From Theodoxus fluviatilis (taxonomy: Eukaryota > Mollusca > Gastropoda > Cycloneritida > Neritidae), in assembly GCA_034096865.1 (NCBI GenBank), contig JAWQFJ010001806.1:17501-35000 (forward strand): a stretch of 17,500 bases of DNA, read 5' to 3'. The position numbers and the translations under genes were made by a program. The notes below the pieces were generated by a model, which saw nothing but the letters and a program-made list of their open reading frames with translations, was not told the DNA's origin and made no database searches. Below, piece by piece: positions 1-8,871 of the stretch; the first letter of the stretch is position 1, and the number at the start of each line of letters is the position of its first letter.

Positions 1-360
1 CACGGACGAAAACAACACGTCCAAGTCTACGAATGCATAGCCATACTCACGATCACACAATGAGGTTGCTGCATCTTCACAAGAGGCAAGTTTCTGAGCA
101 GATGCACTCTCGCAAACTTTATTGTTGCTATTTGCCTCGGCAATATTGTTGTCACTATGCCCAGCCCTGTCAGTAGCGTCAGTGTCACTACCCTGCGCAG
201 ACTCGCCACCGATACTTGGCAAGCCTGCTCCAGCTTGGACTCCGCCTCACCCCATCTCGGATAACTTCCTCTCACCACCACAGTCTTTCCCTACGAACTG
301 ATTCCCCATGAATCGCCTCTTTCTTCTCAGCACACTCGCAAACTTCCTCTTAATCGTCAT
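1..360 (-). pseudogene. Mutator-like transposase N-terminal part, interrupted by an in-frame TGA, continuing past the window start
   Basis: Reading the - strand from the ATG at 360-358 gives a short basic N-terminus containing KRRFMGNQFVGK. A basic stretch followed by FxGNQ is typical of the start of invertebrate proteins with a Mutator-like transposase domain. After 37 codons there is a TGA at 249-247. The same frame then stays open for the 82 codons to the window edge, through a low-complexity Ser/Ala/Asp/Asn linker and into GYAFVDLDVLFSSV. That segment resembles the G-x-R/A-x-VD-x-x-x-L segment preceding the Cys-rich core in these proteins. The frame is also open upstream of the ATG to about 432 with Cys pairs (CERCNC). 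An open frame on both sides of a single TGA suggests a recently inactivated copy, possibly CGA to TGA. The catalytic part lies outside the window. The family call rests on remembered motif resemblance only. Confidence 0.5.
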
Positions 361-432
361 CTTGCACTCTGCGTTCAAATAGACTCGGCAGTTGCAGCGT
401 TCACACAGCGCGTGAAAAGCGGAAGTTGACAC

Positions 433-2340
433 CAGCCAAATGTCACTGTTAACTGTGCGCTGATTGGCTTATAAGACCCTTCAGCTCATTATAATACTCT
501 GATCATCCAATGAAATTCATCCATAGAAAACTATAGGGATCGTTTCAAACATAAAACTGTGATGAAAATGGAGCAATTTGGTGAAAGAATTATGTTTCTA
601 TGATGAAAAATAGGGAAGTTATGAGTTACTGAATATTAATTAGGTCATCAGCTGATTTGACAGCACAAGAAATGTTTATACCATGCATAATAAATGACAA
701 TTTTCATCATTTTTCGCCACTTTGACAAGTTTATTGTTTATATCCATGCATAGCTAAGACTTTGTGGCGTCTAAAACTGGGGGTCCTCTCAAAACTCATA
801 ATTATGAGAAAATCATAATTTTTCAAGGTAGCCTAAGACCTTAATTAAGTCTTCTTTTTTTAAGCTAGTGAGGTTATAAGACTTCCTAAGCAGTTTTGGG
901 ATACTGTCCGAAAATCTTGGACCCATGAAGCCGATGAAGGAGAATTAGTGGTCATAGCAGTTCAGTTGTCTCTTTTTTGTTTTTGGAAGTTTAGGAAGTT
1001 TCTTGCTGGTTTCTACTCCCCCAGCAGCAATGGCAGGTTCGTTGTGGCTCTACCCAAAATGCACGTGAACTGTGGAGAAAACTTCATACTCAATTTGGCA
1101 CTGCCCTGGAAACTGCTGCTGTGTCCTGGGTTGCTGTTACCTGCCAGTACATGTTGTAGGTGCAAGGCTGGGCGTTGTGTAGTCTGCTATTGAAGGGACA
1201 CCTAGAAAATGTCCGTCAATGAAACACCACCCGGGATACCTATGTACGTGCTATGCAGGAGCCAGCCAACCTAAGCAGACTCATTTTGTACTGAACACTC
1301 TTCGTGAGCACTTATGCATTCTACTGGAATGTTCTCGAATCCATTGCCTGGCTGTTCAAGTTGTTTCCTATTAAAATACTTTTGCTTATTTGAGTCTGCT
1401 TTTCCTTCAAGTCAGGATGCTCAAATAAATTCATTTCACTTGTGAGGCAGGCATTCAGGATAACAGATAGAAATGAAACAGTTCTTATGAATTCCATCAA
1501 GGGGCAAGTTGGAGCTTGTCGGTGACATGTAAGCTTTTTCAAGCAACTGCTCTGTAACATTTATTAAATCACCTCTTTTCTGACTGTGCATTGTTAGGAA
1601 CTGATGATGTTGGGGACAAAGGAATGGTGTTAGTGTCCTTTATGTATGCTGCTGATCGCAAATGTTGAGTGTGCAACTCTTATTGCTATGATTTTCAGTT
1701 ATCATCCAAACAAGCTGACATCCAAAACATAGCGTGCAGACAAATCACACGTGCTCCCCACTGACAACAGTCAGGGGAATGGAATGCTGCCTTGCACTGC
1801 AGCAAATACTCTGGCTTTGACTTGGTCTCCCGTTGCCCTCGAACCGTCCTTCCTCGTATAATGTCACCAGCTACGACAAAAACCAGCTCTTACTCGATTT
1901 TTTGCTGTTTGGAGACAAGTATTATTAAAATACGTGGTTTTTACTTTGGTATAAGTATGAACTGTAGTAGGATAAATATGGTAGAAGTTAAGTCCATTTT
2001 AAATTAAGATGGATGTAATGTGAGAAATGATCGCTCACTTTTTCCTGCACAAGTGCTACATATTGAAGGTAAGGCAATAAAAAGTTGATTTTATGGCAGT
2101 TTAAATGTATTTTTATGGCAAATTAATGAAGGACACGAACATTTGATGTCCCTGGCATGCATTTATACAAACACATGTGACCCAGATTGCCCCCCTCCCC
2201 ATGACTCATTTGTGCATGTAGTGAAAATTAGGACTAGGTTTGTGCTGGTGGGTAACATATCTCCACGCAGACTCCCATTCTACATTGATTAACTAGGATT
2301 GTTGTTTTCAGCTCTTGAGCTTTTCTCTCCATGTTTGCAG
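433..2340. other. Non-coding stretch before the first visible NAPRT exon (intron), nothing recognised
   Basis: This AT-rich stretch has frequent stops in every frame, and its longest open frames are under about 80 codons without recognisable motifs. I looked for the NAPRT exon expected just before exon a, which in the family encodes the segment ending in a Tyr-rich motif before GFDGTSN, and did not find it. The stretch is therefore most simply intron of NAPRT. Its last bases (TCTCTCCATGTTTGCAG) form the acceptor of exon a. Confidence 0.5.
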
Positions 2341-2456
2341 GGTTTGATGGGACCAGCAACGTTTTGGCGGGAAAGTTATTCGGCATTCCAGTGAGGGGGA
2401 CCCATGCTCACGCCTTCGTAACTTCCTTCCAGGATGTTGCAGACATTGTTAATAAG
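2341..2456 (+). CDS. NAPRT: NAPRT exon a (first visible): nicotinate phosphoribosyltransferase, GTSN / HAHAF segment
   Basis: The exon is 116 nt. It starts with two bases that finish a codon begun in the previous exon, followed by 38 full codons: [29 protein letters not shown], then [17 protein letters not shown] and G-T-x-AH-x-FVTSF are hallmark segments of nicotinate phosphoribosyltransferase. The second His of THAHAF aligns with the active-site His that is phosphorylated in bacterial homologues. The enzyme couples nicotinate and PRPP to form nicotinic acid mononucleotide, with ATP stimulation, in the cytosol. The acceptor is TTTGCAG before 2341 and the donor is AAG|GTGAGT after 2456. The exon ends in phase 0, and exon b starts in phase 0. 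Family assignment is by recognised motifs; splice sites are read directly from the sequence. Confidence 0.93.
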
Positions 2457-2570
2457 GTGAGTGGCTAAAATTTAGATGTTATTAAAGAATGATGATAATA
2501 ATAATGGGCATGATAGAAATAAGAACCTAAAAAGATCACTTGAGAGAACTGCTTGTACAAGTACTTGTGG

Positions 2571-3064
2571 CAGGGTTCGTACAGGTCATGGAATTTGATT
2601 TTTCATTTTCCAGGTCCAGGCCTGGAAAATCATGGAATTTCAATTTAAGTCATGGAAAGTCATGGAATTTAATAAATATAAAAAAAGAAAGAAAAAAATA
2701 TGTTTTCTAGGCTGTGCTTCGCGCGATACTCTCAATCTATTTTTACACGCCGCGAACGACAGGAAAACGTGCCCTTGCATCCCATTGGTTAATTTTGAAG
2801 ACTCGTTTGTTTTCTGCTTCCTGATTGGTTCTTTGGCTAGGTGACCTGGTTTCATTTCCACGCTGGTCGGATCAGTTGGTTCAAACGAGGAGAAAGTGAA
2901 AAGAGCTTGTTTTGTTTGTGGTGCAGTGTTTCTTTGAGATTATCATCATGCCTGGAAACTGTCATGTGTCACAGTATGCTAAGTCATGGAAAATGTTATT
3001 GAGGCTCATGGAAAGTCATGGAAAAGTCATGAAATTTTGTATCTAAAAACCTGTACAAACCCTG
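2571..3064. mobile_element. Short non-autonomous DNA transposon with CAGGGTTyGTACAGGT terminal inverted repeats
   Basis: The left end reads CAGGGTTCGTACAGGT, and the inverted right end reads CAGGGTTTGTACAGGT, a 15 of 16 match. The hexamer TTGTGG directly abuts both ends (2565-2570 and 3065-3070), as expected for a target-site duplication. Both subterminal regions carry many copies of a TCATGGAA motif in the same orientation: four between about 2587 and 2665, four between about 2982 and 3032. The core has no long coding frame, so the 494-bp element is non-autonomous. CAGGG ends suggest hAT-type, but hAT usually duplicates 8 bp. A 6-bp duplication would fit other superfamilies, so the superfamily is left open. 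Confidence 0.7.
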
Positions 3065-3134
3065 TTGTGGTGAAGAGGTTGATGATGGTGCTGCTAGTTC
3101 TATTTCTGCTACGTCTCATTGTGGTGGTGAAGAA

Positions 3135-3216
3135 GGAGGAGGAGGAGGAGGAGGAGGAGGAGGAGGAGGAGGAGGAGGAGGAGGAGGAGGAGGAGGAGGA
3201 GGAGGAGGAGGAGGAG
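3135..3216 (+). repeat. (GGA)n microsatellite, about 82 bp uninterrupted
   Basis: Uninterrupted GGA trinucleotides, purine-only on the NAPRT sense strand, lie in intron a-b. In RNA this could pair with the TCC tract of the next intron. The long Glu, Ser or Leu runs obtained by translating it are artefacts of the repeat. Confidence 0.97.
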
Positions 3217-3352
3217 ATGATTATGATGATGAGAAGAAGAAAGGATGGCAACAATAATAGCACCAACAGGTACAGTGCCACTACCAATAATATTACTTGC
3301 ATATATGCAAACACACATACATTGTTTCTGCAACGTCATTCACAACCCTTCT

Positions 3353-3570
<218 letters not shown>

Positions 3571-3631
3571 TGGATATGGATGGACAAAGAGACAGATGGA
3601 CAGACAGACAGAGACCACCCCTCTGTGAATT

Positions 3632-3660
3632 GTGGGTGAGAATAGACCCACCACATCTCC
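3632..3660 (+). repeat. Single isolated copy of the 39-bp unit arrayed at 11451-11945
   Basis: The stretch GGGTGAGAATAGACCCACC followed by ACATCTCC closely matches the unit that is tandemly repeated 8 kb downstream in intron d-e (GGGTAAGAATAGACCCACC). Only one copy is present here, directly after the GA and GACA repeats. Confidence 0.75.
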
Positions 3661-3792
3661 TTATGTGATTCATAGAGGGGAATAATTAGGGAAATCATAA
3701 TTTGTCCTTGCTGCATCCAGCTCCAGTGACTTCGTATAGATCAATTGCTATACATAGCATACAGAGGTTGACAGGCTGTGCAACTCCATCAG

Positions 3793-3882
3793 GCATTCAT
3801 TCATTCATTCATTCATTCATTCATGCATTCATTCATTCATTCATCCATCCATCCATCCATTCATTCATTCATTCATTCATTC
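3793..3882 (+). repeat. (CATT)n / (CATC)n microsatellite
   Basis: Tetranucleotide CATT repeats are interrupted by a short block of CATC and one CATG. Translation gives Ile-His-Ser-Phe repeats, which are a shadow of the tetranucleotide. Confidence 0.97.
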
Positions 3883-4056
3883 TTCAGAAAACAGAATAAG
3901 AAACAAAATAGACAAATACAGAATAACAAAATTTCTAATATGATAATGGCTCCAATTTTTTAACAATTTTGTTTGAATCCACTGCATCAACTGACAGACA
4001 AAGCAAACAGGAAAAAAGACCAGGAAAGTGATGATGTCTTTGTGCTTTTTGTGCAG

Positions 4057-4141
4057 ATGTTGATGTCCAAAGAGGAGGCTCATGAAGTGGACTTTGTTGA
4101 CCTTTGCATACAGTGGCAGAAGAAATTGTCTCCTGTCATTG
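4057..4141 (+). CDS. NAPRT: NAPRT exon b: nicotinate phosphoribosyltransferase, linker segment
   Basis: The exon is 85 nt: 28 codons plus one base. It encodes MLMSKEEAHEVDFVDLCIQW followed by QKKLSPVI. In NAPRT this is the variable region between the THAHAF segment and the conserved GE-x-AAF-x-SYA segment. Identity alone would not name it, but phase and position fit exactly. The acceptor is GTGCTTTTTGTGCAG, ending at 4056. The donor is TTG|GTAAGT, with GT at 4142. The exon starts in phase 0 as exon a requires, and its final G joins GG of exon c to form a Gly codon. Because 85 is not a multiple of three, skipping this exon would shift the frame. It lies between complementary purine and pyrimidine repeats. 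Confidence 0.88.
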
Positions 4142-4334
4142 GTAAGTACGGATTCCTCCTGCTCCTTCCACTTCCCTCACACGCTCTGCCTCCTCTACCT
4201 CCATTCTATTCCTCCTTCTTTTCCTCCTGTACTCTGTGTCTTCATTTTCTTCATAGTACTCCTTCTTATTCTTGTTCTAATACTCATTGTTTTTGATCTC
4301 ATCCTCATGTTTCTCCTTGTCTCAGTTTTCTTTC

Positions 4335-5924
4335 TCTTCCTCCTTGTCCCTTGTCCTCCTCCTCCTCCTTGTCCTCCTCCTTCTCGTCCATCTCCTCCTC
4401 CTCCTTGTCCTCCTCCTCCTCCTTCTCCTCCTCCTCCTCCTTGTCCTCCTCCTCCTCGTCCATCTCCTCCTCCTCCTTGTCCTCCTCCTTGTCCTCCTCC
4501 TCCTCCTCCTCCTCCTTGTCCTCCTCCTCCTCCTTGTCCTCCTCCTCCTTCTTGTCCCTTGTCCTCCTCCTCCTCCTCCTCCCCCTCCTCCTCGTCCATC
4601 TCCTCCTCCTCCTTCTTCTCCTCCTCCTCCTTGTCCCTTGTCCTCCTCCTCCTCCTCCTTGTCCTCCTCCTCCTTCTTCTCCTCCTCCTCCTTGTCCTCC
4701 TCCTCCTTCTTCTCCTCCTCCTCCTTGTCCCTTGTCCTCCTCCTCCTTCTTCTCCTCCTCCTCCTCCTTGTCCTCCTCCTCCTTCTTCTCCTCCTCCTCC
4801 TTGTCCCTTGTCCTCCTCCTTGTCCTCCTCCTCCTTCTTCTCCTCCTCCTCCTTGTCCCTTGTCCTCCTCCTCCTCCTCCTCCTCCTTCTTCTCCTCCTC
4901 CTCCTCCTCCTCCTCCTCCTCGTCCATCTCCTCCTCCTCCTTCTTCTCCTCCTCCTCCTTGTCCCTTGTCCTCCTCCTCCTCCTCCTCCTTGTCCTCCTC
5001 CTCCTTCTTCTCCTCCTCCTCCTTGTCCCTTGTCCTCCTCCTCCTCCTCCTCCTCCTCCTCCTCTTCTCCTCCTCCTCCTTCTTCTCCTCCTCCTCCTCT
5101 GTCCCTTGTCCTCCTCCTCCTCCTCGTCCATCTCCTCCTCCTCCTCCTCCTCCTCCTCCTCCTCCTCCTCCTTCTTCTCCTCCTCCTCCTTCTTCTCCTC
5201 CTCCTCCTTGTCCCTTGTCCTCCTCCTCCTCCTTGTCCCTTGTCCTCCTCCTCCTCCTTGTCCCTTGTCCTCCTCCTTCTCGTCCATCTCCTCCTCCTCC
5301 TTGTCCTCCTCCTCCTCCTTGTCCTCCTCCTCCTTCTTCTCCTCCTCCTCCTTGTCCCTTGTCCTCCTCCTCCTCCTTGTCCTCCTCCTTCTCGTCCATC
5401 TCCTCCTCCTCCTTGTCCTCCTCCTCCTCCTTGTCCTCCTCCTCCTTGTCCTCCTCCTCCTCGTCCATCTCCTCCTCCTCGTCCATCTCCTCCTCCTCCT
5501 CCTCCTTGTCCTTCTCCTCCTGGTCCTCCTCCTCTTCGTCCATCTCCTCCTCCTCCTTGTCCTCCTCCTCCTCCTCCTCCTTGTCCTCCTCCTCCTCGTC
5601 CTCCTCCTCCTCGTCCTCCTCCTCCTCCTTGTCATGTTCCTCCTCTTTGTCCTCCTCCTCCTCCTCCTTGTCCTCCTCCTCCTCTTTGTCCTCCTTGTCC
5701 TCCTCCTCCTTGTTGTCTTCCTCCTTGTTGTCTTCCTCCTCTTTGTCCTCCTCCTCCTTGTCCTCCTCTTCCTCCTTGTCCTCCTCCTCCTCCTCCTCCT
5801 CTTCCTCATCTTCCTCCTCCTCCTCCTCCTCCTCCTCCTCCTCCTCCTCCTCCTCCTCCTCCTCCTCCTCCTCCTCTTCCTTCTCCTCCTCCTCCTCCTC
5901 CTCCTTCTCCTCCTCCTCCTCCTC
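4335..5924 (+). repeat. 1.6-kb imperfect (TCC)n polypyrimidine tract filling intron b-c
   Basis: This is almost pure pyrimidine on the sense strand, made of TCC triplets broken by recurring variants. TTGTCCCTTGTCC appears about a dozen times, for example near 4337, 4553, 4635, 4803, 4961, 5209 and 5354. TCGTCCATCTCC appears about ten times, and CTTCTTCTCC blocks also recur. The variants repeat as higher-order modules of roughly 60 to 120 bp, so the tract grew by segmental duplication and not only by triplet slippage. The longest clean run is about 60 bp (5812-5873). From 4150 the flank is already pyrimidine-rich, and 5925-5957 is an A/C-rich tail. All three forward frames and the reverse frames are stop-free only because stop codons need A or G on one strand and T on the other. 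Confidence 0.96.
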
Positions 5925-6003
5925 ACCCCCACCCCACCCCCCACCCCACACACACCGCCACCAACATCACCATGTACCCCATGTGTATGTTGGGTGCATG
6001 CAG

Positions 6004-6112
6004 GGTTTCCAGTGGACCAGGTAAACAAAGGAGAGCTGGCTGCCTTCATCTCCTATGCCCAGGCCTTCCCCAGCGGCTTTCTGGCCTTGGTGGACAGCTA
6101 CGATGTCCTCAA
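6004..6112 (+). CDS. NAPRT: NAPRT exon c: nicotinate phosphoribosyltransferase, GELAAFISYAQAFP segment
   Basis: The exon is 109 nt: two bases completing a Gly codon, 35 codons, and two bases (AA) of a split Lys codon. It encodes FPVDQVNKGELAAFISYAQA followed by FPSGFLALVDSYDVL. The pattern G-E-x-x-AF-x-x-YA-x-AFP and x-DTY/DSY-x-V is conserved in NAPRT, and the segment leads into the central barrel-like domain. The acceptor GTGCATGCAG ends at 6003. Its local pyrimidine run is poor, although a huge pyrimidine tract ends about 80 nt upstream. The donor is CTCAA|GTAAGA, with GT at 6113. Reading through the donor would stop immediately (AAG TAA). Confidence 0.93.
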
Positions 6113-6589
<477 letters not shown>

Positions 6590-6691
6590 TTGGAAGTTGG
6601 GTGTGGAGTCTTTTTCAAGTTTTTGGCTAATTCCATCATACGGTTTTTGCATGTGCTTGGTGTTCCTTCTTTGGATGTGAGCAGAGTTGTT

Positions 6692-6785
6692 AGCAAGCTG
6701 CAGAAAGTGGTAAACATCAAGTGGCCCCAGCTGCATGTAGCAAGCTGCAGAAAGTGGTAAACATCAAGTGGCCCCAGCTGCATGT
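6692..6785 (+). repeat. Perfect tandem duplication of a 47-bp unit
   Basis: Two identical copies (6692-6738 and 6739-6785) start AGCAAGCTGCAGAAAGTGG and end CCAGCTGCATGT. No mismatch is visible, so the duplication is recent or is an assembly or sequencing effect. Confidence 0.95.
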
Positions 6786-7266
6786 TACACGTGTTAATTG
6801 GAGTTGAAATAAAATATTTCGTTTTCTTGAGTGATGAAACATAAAAAGTGCAGTTCTTGGTTGTTATGTTAGGTCAGGTGAAGAGAGTTGTACAATGAGG
6901 ATAAGGAAAGAAAGATATAAGAATGAAAGAAAATGCCTCTCTCAGAGATGTCAACTCTCCTGATTTTGTTGGGAGATTCCGAGTTTCTGACCACATCTCC
7001 TAACCTACCTATTTTGTTGGTTTTCTACTGAATTATTGAATATCACGTGTCAAAAATGAATTCTTTCCGTATCTTGCTTTGCTAAGTACGAAGTTCAGTT
7101 TTCAATCTCGCTAATGAAGATGGCTGATGCGGCATGTGAAGCAGAGACACAGAAGTATTGCTGAACTTAAGTCGTCAACATGGAATCTGAAATAAAAAGA
7201 AAGAAAAATTGACTGGATGTTTAGGCATGAGTGAGAAGAAACATTTCTGGTTACGTTTCTGATAGC

Positions 7267-7443
7267 GGGCCACACTAGTGGACTCGTCCGAGGAGAGGGA
7301 TGCAGGAAAGACAGCAAACAAAAATACTCATCTATTTATTTATTTACACGAATTAACTGCTGTGGCCCATCAGCTTGCATGGCCTGCCAGCTTCACTGTC
7401 TTTCCTGCACCCCTCTCTTCAGATGAGTTCACCAGTGTGGCCC
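7267..7443. repeat. Fold-back (inverted repeat) element with about 51-bp arms
   Basis: The left arm (7267-7317, GGGCCACACTAGTGGACTCG...) is the inverted copy of the right arm (7392-7443, ...ACCAGTGTGGCCC). About 44 of 50 aligned bases match, all six substitutions are transitions, and one small indel is near the loop end. The 74-base spacer contains a short TATT repeat. It could be a miniature inverted-repeat element, but no clear target duplication was found. Confidence 0.8.
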
Positions 7444-7515
7444 ATTACCGGACAGCTTTCCACACTCCCTTTCATCTGACTTTCATCACAGGGTCCCTCA
7501 TGTGCTTAATGTACA

Positions 7516-7986
7516 TGTTGTAAAGGTTCTAGAACATACGAGTATGTCGTAGCACGATAGGGCTGTTTACATCAGCCTCTCAACTGATGCTGCTGCCTGG
7601 CTATGCAACGGAGTCGGGCTAAATTTGTCTTGGCTGTGTCAAGTGACGGCTGTCACATAGCTGCAGGAGCATGGGGGTATGTTCATGTATGTTCTGGAAG
7701 GTTTTGGAACCTGTGTTAAAGTATATCAGCAGGGGCGACGAGAGAAGAGAGGGAGCACACGACAGAGTTAAGGTGAGAGCTTAAGCAGAAGATAAGCGAG
7801 TCCTCCATTGTAAGAAGTGAGTCCTCTGTGGCATTGCGCGTAGAGTGAAGTTGTTGCGACGATGCTGTTTAGTGATTGTCACTGCTGTGTATCGACCAGT
7901 GTGTGAATAAAGTTTTATAAAAAACGACCACTGGAGTTGTGAACTTCGACTTCCCAGCGCAAGCTAGGAGAACCCCCGAAGTAACA
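7516..7986 (+). mobile_element. Solo LTR of an LTR retrotransposon
   Basis: This 471-bp block begins TGTTG and ends TAACA. It is flanked by GTACA (7511-7515) and GGACA (7987-7991), which differ by one base and suggest a decayed 5-bp target duplication. Inside is a TATA-like GTATATCAGC at 7721, a purine-rich region after it, and AATAAA at 7906-7911, about 75 bp before the right end. That order of promoter, polyadenylation signal and end is expected of an LTR on the + strand. No primer-binding site or internal coding region follows, so it is a solo LTR. The retrotransposon family (Gypsy-type is plausible) is not determined. Confidence 0.6.
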
Positions 7987-7991
7987 GGACA

Positions 7992-8682
7992 TTGCAAAGA
8001 GACGAGCGCAACATATGCTATGTAGTCAACATTAGTCTGTTCGAGATGGAGGACTCGATGACATTCAAAAGCACACTAAGATGACCCAGCATTGAAAAAT
8101 GTGCCTTCAACATTAGAGGTTCAAAAAAGCTAGATGCTTTCATGACCAACATCTGCAGTTTTGTTGCATAATGCTACCAATAGATACCACAAATAGTAAT
8201 ATTTACTGTGTTTCCACAAGATCTGGCTCTGTAGGTGTACAGTTGAAAGACAGCTTTGTATTCATATTCATACAGTATTTGCATAGAAATGAGTTGATCA
8301 GAACACTACCTAATTGTCTAATTAACACAAATGAAAAGAAGGGTTTGGCACCTTTGAGAGTAATAATCCATGAACAAGTTAAGAACATAGGTTTGTCTAA
8401 AACTTTGACTAAATGATATATTGATGAGTGATGATATCAAGGGAAGTTTTAAATGGCTGTCCTGGTATGAAAATTTGTGTCGGAAGGTGAATATTAGTGA
8501 CATTCTACAGAGAGGTACCAAGATAACTGCTGCTTTTCAGGATGAATTTGGGTATATTTAATGTTTTCCATTCAATGCTCAACATTCAACTTTAGTTTGC
8601 TCATGTGTTTTAAAACTAGTTCTCTAGTTATAATGAAATGTTTGCTGATAATGACAAGTTTTTTTATTTCTAAAGTTGAATC
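7992..8682. other. Intron c-d, nothing clearly recognised
   Basis: This AT-rich sequence contains short open frames of up to about 80 codons with no recognised domain. A 43-codon frame at 8433-8561 (DIKGSFKWLSWYENLCRKVN...) looks protein-like in composition but is too short to assign. It may be debris of a mobile element. Confidence 0.4.
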
Positions 8683-8730
8683 TCCTGATTTTGTTGAATG
8701 CGAGGTTGGCAGCTGTGCTCACTCTTGCAG

Positions 8731-8871
8731 GAGTGGAATTCCCAACTTCTGCACCGTGACCCTGGCCCTGAGCGAGTTGGGCTACAGGTCCTTGGGAGTG
8801 AGGATTGACAGCGGAGACTTGGCCTACCTGTCCAACGTCATCCGCAAGACCTTCCAGGTCGTTGCTAACAA
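8731..8871 (+). CDS. NAPRT: NAPRT exon d: nicotinate phosphoribosyltransferase, SGIPNF / GVRIDSGDL core segment
   Basis: The exon is 141 nt: one base completing Lys, 46 codons, and AA of another split Lys codon. It encodes [20 protein letters not shown], then [20 protein letters not shown], then FQVVAN. SG-x-PNF, ALGELGY-x-x-x-GVR-x-DSGDL and IRK-x-F are diagnostic of NAPRT. The Arg and Asp of GVRIDSGD lie in the active site and contact the nicotinate mononucleotide or PRPP in known structures. The acceptor is CACTCTTGCAG, ending at 8730. The donor is AACAA|GTGAGT, with GT at 8872. Reading through gives an immediate stop (AAG TGA). The last eight coding bases and this donor are the seed of the 47-bp minisatellite that follows, so the real donor must be chosen over many copies of itself. 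Confidence 0.95.

Larger units (their letters stand above)
6943..8717. mobile_element. Possible hAT-like DNA element enclosing younger insertions (low confidence)
   Basis: The left end, CAGAGATGTCAAC, and the inverted right end, CACAGCTGCCAAC, match at 10 of 13 positions. Just inside each end the phrase CTCCTGATTTTGTTG occurs in the same orientation (6956-6970, about 8683-8697). The bases outside the ends, GCCTCTCT and CTCACTCT, match at 5 of 8, a weak trace of an 8-bp target duplication. If real, the element contains the fold-back repeat and the solo LTR as later insertions. It also ends 13 nt before exon d, inside the acceptor pyrimidine tract. No transposase was recognised inside. Confidence 0.3.

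Noticed and set aside
948..1193. 81-codon + strand frame considered as an upstream NAPRT exon
   Set aside because: It does not contain NAPRT motifs expected before GFDGTSN, and no suitable phase-1 donor follows it.
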